From Collinsella sp. TF08-11AT (GTDB lineage Bacteria > Actinomycetota > Coriobacteriia > Coriobacteriales > Coriobacteriaceae), in contig NZ_QSRL01000002.1 in the NCBI RefSeq assembly GCF_003437035.1, positions 124,001 to 188,000 of the forward strand: a DNA stretch of 64,000 nucleotides, read 5' to 3'. A program made the translations under genes and the position numbers. Numbering within the stretch: the stretch's first letter is position 1; every line of letters starts with the position of its first letter. The notes beneath the pieces were generated by a model that was given only the letters and a program-made list of their open reading frames with translations, was not told the DNA's origin and made no database searches. Positions 41,234-49,628 of this stretch are shown here, piece after piece.

Positions 41234-41468
41234 AATGTCTCCTTTCCGTGCGGCATAAGCCTTGATCGTTACAACCAGTATCCCCTAAGGGCGCTGACGT
41301 ATGGGTCGGGGAGGGCGAAACGTAACCCAAAGGCCCCGAATTGTTTCCGTTGTTCCCCACGTCGCGATTTTCTATTCAACAGGTGTAGAACATTGCAGCC
41401 CTGTTCGTTATTGCCTACGTTTTAGGTTAGATTTTCCTAAGGACAATTGGCTTGTATTGGGGGTCCCT

Positions 41469-42140
41469 ATGAACGAAGCAGTTCCCGAGGCACCGTCGAG
41501 TGTCGAATCGATGGCAAAGCAGGGTTGCGAAAAGCTTGGCCTGGACACGTTTGACGCGCTGGTCCGCCGCGCCCGCACGTGCCGCCGATTTGACGAGTCC
41601 ATGCGCGTGCCGCGCGAGTTTTTGCTCGAGCTGGCGGAGCTGGCGCACCTGGCTCCCTGTGGCGCCAATGCTCAGCGTCTGCGTTTTCATGTGGTGAGCG
41701 GTGCCGAGGACTGCGCGCGTGTATTTGATGAGCTCGCGTGGGCCGGTGCGCTCAAGGACTGGCCGGGTCCCGATGAGGGCGAGCGCCCGACCGGCTACAT
41801 CGCGATTCTTGCCGAGCGCACTGTTCCGGGTAAGCCCGCCGCTCCCATCACCGAGGTCGACACCGGCATTGCCGCCCAGACGATGATGCTCGCCGCGCGC
41901 AGCGCCACGCCCGAGGTGGCGGCCTGCATGTTCAAGGCCTTTACGCCCCGCGCGATCGATACGATGGGGCTCGATGGCGACAAGTATGAGCTCAAGCTGA
42001 TCATGGCTTTTGGCGTGCCAGTCGAGACGCAGGTGATCGACGCGATCGACTCCAACCCGGATGGCTCTATCAATTACTGGCGCGATGAGGCTCAGGTGCA
42101 TCACGTGCCCAAGCGTTCGCTTGCCGACGTGCTGCTGTAG
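41469..42140 (+). CDS. Nitroreductase family flavoprotein
   Basis: A 223-residue FMN-dependent nitroreductase-like protein. ARTCRRFDESMRVP near residue 38 and LAPCGANAQRLRF near 65 are the phosphate- and flavin-binding segments. The C-terminal GVPVETQVID region matches the end of the fold, with a terminal HHVPKRSLADVL typical of short gut nitroreductases. It would reduce nitro-compounds, quinones or flavins with NAD(P)H in the cytoplasm. I use the ATG at 41469; a GGGGG run is the only ribosome-binding hint, so an internal ATG at 41511 is possible. Confidence 0.85.
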   Translation: MNEAVPEAPSSVESMAKQGCEKLGLDTFDALVRRARTCRRFDESMRVPREFLLELAELAHLAPCGANAQRLRFHVVSGAEDCARVFDELAWAGALKDWPGPDEGERPTGYIAILAERTVPGKPAAPITEVDTGIAAQTMMLAARSATPEVAACMFKAFTPRAIDTMGLDGDKYELKLIMAFGVPVETQVIDAIDSNPDGSINYWRDEAQVHHVPKRSLADVLL

Positions 42141-42173
42141 TTGCGCGTCGTTGCGGTGCGATCCGGCGGCAAA

Positions 42174-42208
42174 ACCACCACAAAGGTGCCTGTCCCCTTT
42201 GTGGTGGT
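42174..42208. repeat. REP-like palindrome, GGGGACAGG core (ACCACCACAAAG arms)
   Basis: ACCACCACAAAGG pairs with CCTTTGTGGTGGT around a TGCCTGTCC centre. The same element occurs at 56318, 57277, 58857 and 59263. Confidence 0.9.
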
Positions 42209-42223
42209 GCGAGGGGAGGACGT

Positions 42224-42766
42224 GTGGCCGATCTGTATTTGGTGCGGCATGGGCAGACCGAGCTCAATGTGAAGAACATTTTGCAGGGTTGGCACGATTC
42301 GCCGCTCACGGCGCGCGGGCGCGAGCAGGCGCTGGCGACGCGCGCGGCGTTCGAGGACCGCGGCATGACCTTTGACCATGTGTATTCGTCGCCGCTGGGG
42401 CGGGCGCTCCACACGGCAAAGATTATCGTTGGCGAGGGTCGTTCCATAGAGCTGGTCGATGAACTGCGCGAGTGGCATTTGGGTTCGTTGGAGGGCACAT
42501 TAAACCGCGAGATGCCGGCGCAACCCTGGGGCGATTATCCGGTTGCCTTTGGTGGCGAGTCGGAAAGTGAGCTTCGCGCACGTATGGTCGCGGCGCTGTC
42601 CCGCATCATGGCCAGGCCGCAGCACGACTGCGTGCTGGCGGTTTCCCACGGCTCAGCCTGCCAGGAGTTTCTTGAGTATGTGACTGGCGGGGGAGAGCTG
42701 CCCGACAACGGTGCCGTGCTTCATTTTGGCTATTGCGATGGGGCGTTTTCGCTCTTGGGTTGGTAA
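42224..42766 (+). CDS. Histidine phosphatase family protein (phosphoglycerate-mutase-like), first of pair
   Basis: A 180-residue protein of the RHG branch: YLVRHGQTELN holds the phospho-accepting His, followed by HVYSSPLGRALHTA and AVSHGSACQEF with the second His. The GWHDSPLTARG segment is typical of cobalamin phosphatase or phosphoglycerate-mutase-like phosphatases. The start is GTG at 42224 after GGGGAGGA. A paralogue follows 17 bases downstream. Substrates are unknown; the high similarity of layout suggests duplication followed by specialisation. Confidence 0.88.
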   Translation: MADLYLVRHGQTELNVKNILQGWHDSPLTARGREQALATRAAFEDRGMTFDHVYSSPLGRALHTAKIIVGEGRSIELVDELREWHLGSLEGTLNREMPAQPWGDYPVAFGGESESELRARMVAALSRIMARPQHDCVLAVSHGSACQEFLEYVTGGGELPDNGAVLHFGYCDGAFSLLGW

Positions 42767-42783
42767 CGAACGAAAGGACCCCT

Positions 42784-43419
42784 ATGAATAAAGATCTGTA
42801 TCTGGTCCGTCATGGACAGACGATATTCAACCTTAAGCGTATCATTCAGGGGTGGAGTGACTCGCCGCTCACACAGCTGGGCTGCGATCAGGCGGCGCGT
42901 GCCGGCATGTTCTTGCGTGCGCGCGGCATTGAGCCCGACCACGCCTACACCTCTACGCTGCACCGCACCGAACAGACCATCGCCAACCTGTGGTCGGGCA
43001 TGACGTACGAGCGCCTGGACGGTCTGCGCGAGTGGTTCTTTGGCGACTTTGAGGCCGAGCGCGTGATGCTTATGCCCGAGCGCCCGTGGCGCGATTTCTA
43101 TCGCCAGTTTGGCGGTGAGGGCCAGATGCAGGTGCGCGAGCGCATGGTGACGACGCTGACCGATCTTATGCGACGCCCGGACCATTCGTGCGTGCTCGCG
43201 GTGAGCCACGGGTCGGCCATCAAGGAGTTTTTGGATCACGTGAAGGGCACGGAGGCCGACGAGCGCGAGCGCGTGCCGGGCAATTGCTCGGTGCTGCATT
43301 TTGCGTTTGGCGATGCGACTGACACGTTTGAACTGGTCGAAGTCTTTACGCAGGAAGATTATGCGCGCGAGTTGGGTCTTGAGCCGCTGGTGGCGGTAGC
43401 GGGTCCGCAGCGCGGATAA
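42784..43419 (+). CDS. Histidine phosphatase family protein, second of pair
   Basis: A 211-residue paralogue of the previous gene. YLVRHGQTIFN carries the catalytic His, with YTSTLHRTEQTI and AVSHGSAIKEF completing the site. It has an extra C-terminal segment (about 185-211) compared with its neighbour, and a slightly longer loop before the second His. AAAGGA precedes the ATG at 42784. The pair ends in a strong terminator hairpin shared with the convergent gene. Confidence 0.88.
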   Translation: MNKDLYLVRHGQTIFNLKRIIQGWSDSPLTQLGCDQAARAGMFLRARGIEPDHAYTSTLHRTEQTIANLWSGMTYERLDGLREWFFGDFEAERVMLMPERPWRDFYRQFGGEGQMQVRERMVTTLTDLMRRPDHSCVLAVSHGSAIKEFLDHVKGTEADERERVPGNCSVLHFAFGDATDTFELVEVFTQEDYARELGLEPLVAVAGPQRG

Positions 43420-43460
43420 CGCGAGCGCGGCGGCACGGGTCGTCGGCTAACTTCTCGACG

Positions 43461-43505
43461 CAAAAGGGGCGGAGATGCATGTACCTGCTGCATCTCCGCC
43501 CCTGT
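43461..43505. terminator. Two-way terminator
   Basis: A perfect 15-bp stem (43465-43479 with 43489-43503) lies between convergent genes. TTTT follows it on the minus strand and GTTTGTT on the plus strand. Confidence 0.85.
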
Positions 43506-43546
43506 TTGTTGAGCTGCCGATTTTTGTGCTGGGCGGTCTGGTCTTG

Positions 43547-44230
43547 CTAGAACCGCGCGACCTGGTGCGTGAGCAGGCCCGTCGGAACCTGCGGCGCGGC
43601 GCCGCTGACCTGCGCGGCGGGGAAGAGCACGGCAACGGTAAAGTTGAACGGCTCCTTGCCGGTGTACGTTCCGGCGGCATGGGCCTCATCGGCCAGCAGC
43701 TGCGACGCCCCGGTCAGAGCGGCGGCGTAGGCGGGGTCGTCGGCCAGTGCCGGCTCCGGTGCTTGGTCGAGCATAGCGCGGATGGCCCCGACGGCGTCCT
43801 CGCGCTTGACCTCCCACGCGCGGTGCGTAATGCCCGCGGGGTCGGTGACGGCGTAGAGCGACGCGCCCTCTTTGGCGGCGCCCAGGATGATATCCATGAC
43901 GGGCGAGGCCTCGTAGGCGAGCGACACGGGGCGCGGCTGCACCTTGAGCTCGGCGATCGCGCGCGCGGCGGCGGCCACGTCGGCGCTGGCATCGCCCTTG
44001 CCGTCCGCAAGTACACTCGTCGGGCAGATCGCCACGACACCCGTCACGCGTCCCGGCTCGCCCGAGCATTCGTACACGTAATACGCCGCGCCTGGATCCT
44101 TGAGCATTAGGCCGTCAGCAATGGCGCCGCGCAGGGCGTCGTTGCCGCTCAGGATACCGCCCATCGCAGGCAGCGCCTCGAGCACACGGTCCTGAGCCGG
44201 GCGGATGCAGGGAAACGGAAGTGCTTTCAT
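43547..44230 (-). CDS. Short DUF1015-like protein
   Basis: A 227-residue protein whose start (LPFPCIRPAQDRV) and the DPAGITHRAWEV segment, with a following Asp/Glu-rich acid patch, recall DUF1015 proteins, which are usually about 400 residues long. The middle and C-terminal halves of the usual family are shortened. DUF1015 members occur beside serine-synthesis genes in many gut bacteria, and serC-serA lie only 3-5 kb away here, but with the M20 and PD-(D/E)XK-like genes between. Function unknown; the family call is tentative. Confidence 0.5.
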   Translation of the reverse strand: MKALPFPCIRPAQDRVLEALPAMGGILSGNDALRGAIADGLMLKDPGAAYYVYECSGEPGRVTGVVAICPTSVLADGKGDASADVAAAARAIAELKVQPRPVSLAYEASPVMDIILGAAKEGASLYAVTDPAGITHRAWEVKREDAVGAIRAMLDQAPEPALADDPAYAAALTGASQLLADEAHAAGTYTGKEPFNFTVAVLFPAAQVSGAAPQVPTGLLTHQVARF

Positions 44231-44269
44231 GGGCGGTCCTAACGCGCGAGTCGGTTTGTTCGCGGCTTA

Positions 44270-45490
44270 TTATGCCCCAACTTGGCCGTTCGCGTCCCAG
44301 AGCACGTTATCGGCGAGCGCGATTAGCACCTGCTGACAACGATTGATATCGGCGTGGGGCACATACTCGTTGGGCTTGTGCGCGAGCGCGAGCGATCCGG
44401 GGCCGTAGCTCATACAGTTGCGGTTGCCCGTCTTGCCGGCAATGACGGCGGTATCGGTGTAGCCGGTAAAGAAGCCGACGGTCGTGTCCGCGCTTGTCAC
44501 ATCGTCTGCTGCGCGCTTGAGTGCAGCTAGAAGGGGAGAGGCTGGATCGCGCTCGATGGCGGGGCGGTCGCCTGTCACGGTATAGCTTCCATGGCAGCCG
44601 GGGACCGCGGCTTCGGCAGCGACAATGGCCTGCTGTACCATGCGCGTCGCGGCGGCCGTATCAGTCGGCGGGGTCAGGCGCATATCGACCCAGACCTTAG
44701 CGTGGTCGGGCACGACATAGGGACGGTAGCCACCCTCGATCTGTCCAAACGTGATGGTCGATGGCCCCAGCTCCTCATGTAAAGGTAGCGCCGCAAACGC
44801 GCGACGAAGCGAACACACGACCTCGGCCATGGCGGCGACGGCATCCGCGCCCTTCCAAGGCTGGCTCGCATGCGCCGTCACGCCAGCCATTTCAATCTCG
44901 AACCACGTGCGACCCTTGTGCGCCACCTGGATCTGCCCGTCGGTGGGCTCGGTGTCCAGCACCCATTCGCGCGAGCCGACCCAACCAGCATCGATCGCGG
45001 CCTCTGAGCCGCGCATAAAGTCTTCCTCGTCGACCGAGCAGATGAGCGAAAAGCCGCGGCGGGGCAACGCGCCATCCGCCGCCACGCGCTCGAGCGTATG
45101 GATCAGTGCGGCAATAGCGCAGGCCAGGCCACCCTTCATATCGCAGGCACCGCGGCCATAGAGTTTATCGTCGCGCACAACCGCCCCAAGCGGTGCGATG
45201 TCTGCGTCCCAGCCATCGCCCAAGGTGACGGTATCCATGTGGCAGATATAGATCAGCCGCGGCTCGTCGCTTTGGCCCGGCACGGTGACTTTAAGGTTGC
45301 GGCGCCCGGGCAGCACTTCGAGCTCCTCAATCTGCACGGCATCGAGCGCAGAACTATCAAGTTGTGCCAGCTGCTGCTCAATGAGCCTCTTAATGAAGCG
45401 CTCGATCTCGTCCTCATACGCGCCCGGGTCTGAGCTTTCGATCCGCACAAGCTCCTGCGCAAGCCGCCAGGCAAAGTCCTCATCAACCAT
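44270..45490 (-). CDS. M20 family metallopeptidase (ArgE/DapE-like)
   Basis: A 406-residue zinc hydrolase. Ligands in order: ICHMDTV (His), GRGACDMKGG (bridging Asp), CSVDEEDFMRG (Glu pair), a DTEPTDG (Asp/Glu) segment, and the C-terminal EYVPHADI (His). The mid-protein dimerisation domain contains HKGRTWFEIEMAGVTAHAS, as in ArgE, DapE and succinyl-diaminopimelate desuccinylases. The specific acyl-amino-acid substrate is not clear. The ATG at 45490 with GAGG upstream is preferred to one ten codons earlier. It diverges from a PD-(D/E)XK-like gene. Confidence 0.88.
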   Translation of the reverse strand: MVDEDFAWRLAQELVRIESSDPGAYEDEIERFIKRLIEQQLAQLDSSALDAVQIEELEVLPGRRNLKVTVPGQSDEPRLIYICHMDTVTLGDGWDADIAPLGAVVRDDKLYGRGACDMKGGLACAIAALIHTLERVAADGALPRRGFSLICSVDEEDFMRGSEAAIDAGWVGSREWVLDTEPTDGQIQVAHKGRTWFEIEMAGVTAHASQPWKGADAVAAMAEVVCSLRRAFAALPLHEELGPSTITFGQIEGGYRPYVVPDHAKVWVDMRLTPPTDTAAATRMVQQAIVAAEAAVPGCHGSYTVTGDRPAIERDPASPLLAALKRAADDVTSADTTVGFFTGYTDTAVIAGKTGNRNCMSYGPGSLALAHKPNEYVPHADINRCQQVLIALADNVLWDANGQVGA

Positions 45491-45644
45491 ATGCAACCTC
45501 ACAATCAGTTTGCTTTCCAAACCGATTGTAAGCCTCCTGAGAGATCCGCGACGTGGGCGTGGCAGTATTTACCGTTCGCAGGCCGAGCCAGCGCGTTTGC
45601 CGTCCGAGCGGGTTCACAAGCGACGCAGCGGGTACGTACCCTTC

Positions 45645-46694
45645 ATGGACGACATGCTGTGCGACATATCTGCCTTTCGGTATCACCGGATACCTCCACA
45701 GGTCTTGGCAATAATGCCGGACCTGCCCGATTCTGCGGACGATCCGCGCAGGGAGCACCTATGTGAGCATCCGCTCGTCACGCATTTCCTGGGCACCCCG
45801 TTACACGTGTTGGCGCAGGGCAGCTGCGGACGTAAGGGCGATCGCATTGTCAGGCATGTTTGGAACGGGGAGAGGCCGTTTGATTCCGTGCGGCAGACGG
45901 AGTTTGGCCTCGATGTTGCGTCCCCACTCTTTACCCTGCTGACTCTGGCTTCCTCGGTCTCAAACGAGCGTCTAATCATGTGCATGTATGAGATGTGCGG
46001 CACCTTTGCCGTGTGCAAGATTGCGCCTCAGGTAAAGTCGGCACTTGAGCAGGCATATGGGAGCCGATGGAGTGACGCACGGTCGGGCTGGGAAAACGTA
46101 AAGGATGTCTCGGGGAATCCAACGGACTTGTGGAAACGACCTCCCTTGATCGAGCTCTCTGAGCTTACCGAGTACGTCGATAAGATCCCGGGGCTCCGCG
46201 GCGCTAAATCGTTCACGCGTGCCGCGAAATGCATTACGGGGGTGGCGGCATCGCCGCTCGAGGTCCAGGCTTCGATGCTGTTTGGCCTTACGAGGTTGCG
46301 CGGCGGCGAAGGGCTGAGCCTTACCAATAACGTTGAGATTCGTATGACGCGCAGCGCCCGCCTGATTTCGGGGCTTGATAGGCGCTATGCCGATATCCTG
46401 CTGGCAAATAAGGACGGCAGTCGAGAGTGTCTGGTTGAATGCCAAGGTAAAGCCATTCACGGATCCATTGAATCCAAGATCTCGGACTCCGATCGAACGA
46501 CGGCCTTGCAAGCGATGGGATATCCCGTCGTTCTGATGACCTATGGTCAGCTGGCCGACTTCGATGCCTTCCGCGTGGTGATGGAGCTCATCATGTCCTA
46601 TCTCGATGTGCCGCTGAAAGACAAGACGCCGCGACAGCAGGAGCTCGAACGGCGGCTTCGTGAGGAGATTTTTATCGATTGGGCGGGAATGTAG
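45645..46694 (+). CDS. PD-(D/E)XK-like family protein (member B), unknown function
   Basis: A 349-residue protein that aligns by eye with the one at 36247-37437. Shared features: a hydrophobic helix then MCGTFAVC (ELCGAYSL in A), a KCITGVAASPLEV helix (Glu206), a GGEGL turn, YADIL (Asp250), ECQGK (Glu265), an ALQAMGYPVVLMT strand and a FRVVMELI helix. Glu-Asp-Glu fits PD-(D/E)XK nucleases; Gln replaces Lys. The start CDISAFRYHRIPP resembles N-termini I recall from Coriobacteriia-specific hypothetical proteins, possibly related to AbiEi-type antitoxins. The frame is open further upstream, but those parts overlap the M20 gene, so the ATG at 45645 is chosen. Confidence 0.65.
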   Translation: MDDMLCDISAFRYHRIPPQVLAIMPDLPDSADDPRREHLCEHPLVTHFLGTPLHVLAQGSCGRKGDRIVRHVWNGERPFDSVRQTEFGLDVASPLFTLLTLASSVSNERLIMCMYEMCGTFAVCKIAPQVKSALEQAYGSRWSDARSGWENVKDVSGNPTDLWKRPPLIELSELTEYVDKIPGLRGAKSFTRAAKCITGVAASPLEVQASMLFGLTRLRGGEGLSLTNNVEIRMTRSARLISGLDRRYADILLANKDGSRECLVECQGKAIHGSIESKISDSDRTTALQAMGYPVVLMTYGQLADFDAFRVVMELIMSYLDVPLKDKTPRQQELERRLREEIFIDWAGM

Positions 46695-46965
46695 TCGCGC
46701 GGTGGGTAAACGGTAGCGCGAGCTAGAGTTCTGGTCGCAAAAAGGCTTCAATTTTGCCTTGGAGGGACCCTAAAAATGCTATCTAGAATAAGTTGTTTCG
46801 GAAAATAGACAGTCAACTTACATTCGGCACATAGAGACCGATTTTTACCTACTAAAGTCCCTGATAAAGCTGTTTATCAAAGCGGGCGTGCTTAGCGACT
46901 GGAGCCTCACTATCGATTATCTGAAAAAACTTGTTCTGGGTATCATTTTAAAGACGTCCGGAGCA
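46695..46965. other. AT-rich intergenic region
   Basis: No gene is evident. Small inverted repeats include GGTC...GACC with AAAAGGC/GCCTT around 46730-46770 and GATAAA...TTTATC near 46862. Nothing I can name. Confidence 0.4.
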
Positions 46966-47000
46966 ACAAAATCGCCCCCCGTTTCGTGAAAACGGGGGCC
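46966..47000 (-). terminator. Terminator of serC-serA
   Basis: GCCCCCCGTTT (46974 onward) pairs with AAAACGGGGGCC (to 47000), and GATTTTGTTG follows on the minus strand, 42 bases after the serA stop. Confidence 0.85.
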
Positions 47001-47041
47001 GAATGGGCTTCGTGGTCTGTCTGGCAGGATTGGCGCCGGCG

Positions 47042-48205
47042 CTATTTAATCACGCGCACACGATACATCGACGGAATTTGCTTAAGTGCCTCGATCGTGC
47101 TGCCGTCCAGGTGCTCATCGGTGTCGAACATGGTGTAGGCGTTCTCGCCAGCGGACTCGTTGGTCATGCGCTGCACGTTGGCGTTGTCCTTGGCGAGAAT
47201 GGCCGTGATCTGGCCGATCATGTTGGGCACGTTGGCATGCAGGCAGGCAATGCGGCTTGCGGCGCGCGCCTTGCCCATGCTGCAGGCGGGGTAGTTGACG
47301 CTGTGCGCGATGTTGCCGTTTTCCAGGTAATCCTTGAGCTCGCTGATGGCCATGTCGGCGCAGTTGGCCTCGGCCTCGCCGGTGCCGGCGCCCGAATGCG
47401 TGGTGATAAACGTGTTGGGCATCTTGACGGTCTTGGGCGTGGCAAAGTCGCAGCTAAACCAGCTGAGCTTGCCCGCGCGCAGGGCGGCGTCGACGGCGTC
47501 CTCGTCAATGATGGTCTCGCGCGCGTAGTTGATGAGCACGGCGTCCGGGGCCAGCAGGTCGATCTGCTCGGTGCTGATCATGCCGATGGTATCGGCCTTG
47601 CTGGGCACGTGCACGGTGAGGTAGTCGCAGCCGCGGCACAGATCCTCGAGCGTGCCCACGCGCTGCACCTCGCGGCTCAGCACCCACGCGTGCTCGACGG
47701 AAATGAACGGATCGTAGCCGTAAACGTCCATGCCCAGGTCGACACAGGCGTTGGCGACCTTGGAGCCTACGTTGCCCAGGCCGATGACGCCGATGCGCTT
47801 GCCCTTGAGCTCGCGGCCCACAAAGGCCTTCTTGGCCTTCTCGGCATCGACCTGGATCTCGGGGTCGTCGGCGTTGTTGCGCACCCAGTTCATCGACTGC
47901 ACGACGCCGCGGCTCGAAAGCACCAGCATGCCCAGGACGAGCTCCTTGACGGCGTTGCTGTTGGCACCGGGGGAGTTAAAGACGACGACGCCCTTTCTGG
48001 CGTACTCCTCGACGGGGATGTTGTTGACGCCGGCGCCGCAGCGGGCGATGGCGCGGATGCCCTCGGGCAGCTCGTAGCCGTGCAGGTCGGTGGAGCGCAT
48101 CAGGATAGCGTCGGCCTCCTCGGCGGTGCCCACAAACTCGTAGCCCTCGCCAAACTCGACTTTGCCGTCTTTGGTGATGTCGTCGATGGTCTTAATCTTA
48201 CGCAT
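47042..48205 (-). CDS. serA: D-3-phosphoglycerate dehydrogenase
   Basis: A 387-residue 2-hydroxyacid dehydrogenase, the first enzyme of serine synthesis from 3-phosphoglycerate. The Rossmann motif GVIGLGNVGSKVA, the FNSPGANSNAV active-site approach, NYARETIIDEDA (Arg) and the THSGAGTGEAE segment, where a Ser-Gly pair takes the place of the usual His-Leu-Gly, are visible. A C-terminal ACT domain (about 315-387) can bind serine for feedback control. The unusual TTHSGAGTGEAE variant with His one position away is seen in several gut Firmicutes. It lies 72 bases downstream of serC in one operon; serB is not nearby. Confidence 0.94.
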   Translation of the reverse strand: MRKIKTIDDITKDGKVEFGEGYEFVGTAEEADAILMRSTDLHGYELPEGIRAIARCGAGVNNIPVEEYARKGVVVFNSPGANSNAVKELVLGMLVLSSRGVVQSMNWVRNNADDPEIQVDAEKAKKAFVGRELKGKRIGVIGLGNVGSKVANACVDLGMDVYGYDPFISVEHAWVLSREVQRVGTLEDLCRGCDYLTVHVPSKADTIGMISTEQIDLLAPDAVLINYARETIIDEDAVDAALRAGKLSWFSCDFATPKTVKMPNTFITTHSGAGTGEAEANCADMAISELKDYLENGNIAHSVNYPACSMGKARAASRIACLHANVPNMIGQITAILAKDNANVQRMTNESAGENAYTMFDTDEHLDGSTIEALKQIPSMYRVRVIK

Positions 48206-48277
48206 GGAAAAACTCCTTAGCAGGTTTTGATCTAAACAGGGTGGTTTGAGATGGCTGGTCGGCCCGCGCGTTGCGGG

Positions 48278-49402
48278 CTAGTTAGATCGCGGACTCAAAC
48301 TATGCTGCGCTTCGAAGTCCTTCATGTACGAGGCAAGTGCCTGCACGTCTTCCATGGTTACGGCGTTGTAGACGCTGGCGCGCATGCCGCCCACCAGACG
48401 ATGGCCCTTGACGTTTTGAATCTGGTGCTCGGCCGCGCCTGTGACAAAGGCCGTGTCGAGTTCGGCGTCGCCGGTGCGGAAGGTGACGTTGGCGATGGAG
48501 CGGCTGCCGGCCTGCGTGGTGCCATGGAACAGCTCGCTGTGCTCGAGCAGGTCGTAGAGCAGGTTGGCCTTGGCCCAGTTGCGCTCGGCCATGGCGGTAA
48601 GTCCGCCGGTCTCCTCGACCCAGCGGAATACCTTGCCGCATACGTAGATGCCAAAGGTGTTAGGCGTGTTGAGCATGGAGCCCTTGGCGGCCTGGGTCTT
48701 GAGGTCCAGGTACTGCGGCGTCTGCGCAAAGGCGGGGCCTTCGGCGATGAGGTCGTCGCGAACGATGACCACGGTCACGCCCGCGGCACCGGCGTTTTTC
48801 TGCGCGCCGGAGTAGATGAGCCCGTAGCGCTCAACGTCGAGCGGCTGCGACAGAAAACAGCTCGAGACATCGGCGACCAGCGGCACATCGCCGCAAGCGG
48901 GCAGCTCGTGGTACATGGTGCCAAAGATGGTGTTGTTCTGGCAGATGTAGACGTAGTCGAGGCCTTCGCCCGCGGCCTCGGCGGCAATGCGTGCGTTGAC
49001 GTCGGCCATGTAGGGAATGCGGTCGAAGTTGGTGTCCTCGGAGCTCGCGAGCAGCACGGCCTCACCGTACTTGGCGGCCTCCTTGTACGCCTTGTTGGCA
49101 AAGTTGCCGGTCACGACGTAGCCGGCGCGGCCGCGGCGCATGAGGTTCATGGGGATGCCCGCAAACTGCAGCGTGGCGCCGCCCTGCAAAAACAGGACGC
49201 GGTAGTTGTCGGGGATGCTCAGCAGACGGCGCAGGGTTGCCTCGGCGTCGTTGATAATCTGCTGGTACATGCTAGATCGATGGCTCATCTCGAGCACGGA
49301 CATGCCGCAACCGCGGTAGTCCATCATCTCGTCGGCGATCTCGGCGAGCACGCTTGTAGGCAGCGCGGCCGGGCCAGCTGAGAAGTTGTGCACACGTGCC
49401 AT
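48278..49402 (-). CDS. serC: Phosphoserine aminotransferase
   Basis: A 374-residue PLP-dependent class V aminotransferase that converts 3-phosphohydroxypyruvate to phosphoserine. Family start HNFSAGPAALP, substrate loop MSHRS, phosphate and PLP contacts GGATLQFAGIPMNL, and the Schiff-base Lys in YSGAQKNAG are present. It belongs to the serC-serA operon as the first gene. The 226 bases upstream would hold the promoter; I do not see a clear -10/-35 pair there. Confidence 0.95.
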   Translation of the reverse strand: MARVHNFSAGPAALPTSVLAEIADEMMDYRGCGMSVLEMSHRSSMYQQIINDAEATLRRLLSIPDNYRVLFLQGGATLQFAGIPMNLMRRGRAGYVVTGNFANKAYKEAAKYGEAVLLASSEDTNFDRIPYMADVNARIAAEAAGEGLDYVYICQNNTIFGTMYHELPACGDVPLVADVSSCFLSQPLDVERYGLIYSGAQKNAGAAGVTVVIVRDDLIAEGPAFAQTPQYLDLKTQAAKGSMLNTPNTFGIYVCGKVFRWVEETGGLTAMAERNWAKANLLYDLLEHSELFHGTTQAGSRSIANVTFRTGDAELDTAFVTGAAEHQIQNVKGHRLVGGMRASVYNAVTMEDVQALASYMKDFEAQHSLSPRSN

Positions 49403-49628
49403 CTTCTAGTTCCCCTCGTAGTCGTTTGAACGTTCGGGATACTTTAGCACAGTGGAGCGCCAGGCGCGACCGCATCACGGTAAAACTCGACTGCGCTGCT
49501 ATGATTTACAGGATGGTTACATGGGGGAGGGGTGCTTTACTCCTCGGGCAAATCCAAATCTGCGAGCGAAGGCATGAGGTTCTCTAGGCGCTTGATTTCT
49601 TCGTCGCAAATTAGCTAACCCCTGGCCG

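Noticed and set aside
43547-44230. Operon link between the DUF1015-like gene and serC-serA
   Set aside because: DUF1015 genes often sit beside serA/serC elsewhere, but here two other transcription units lie between them, so no functional link can be claimed from position.
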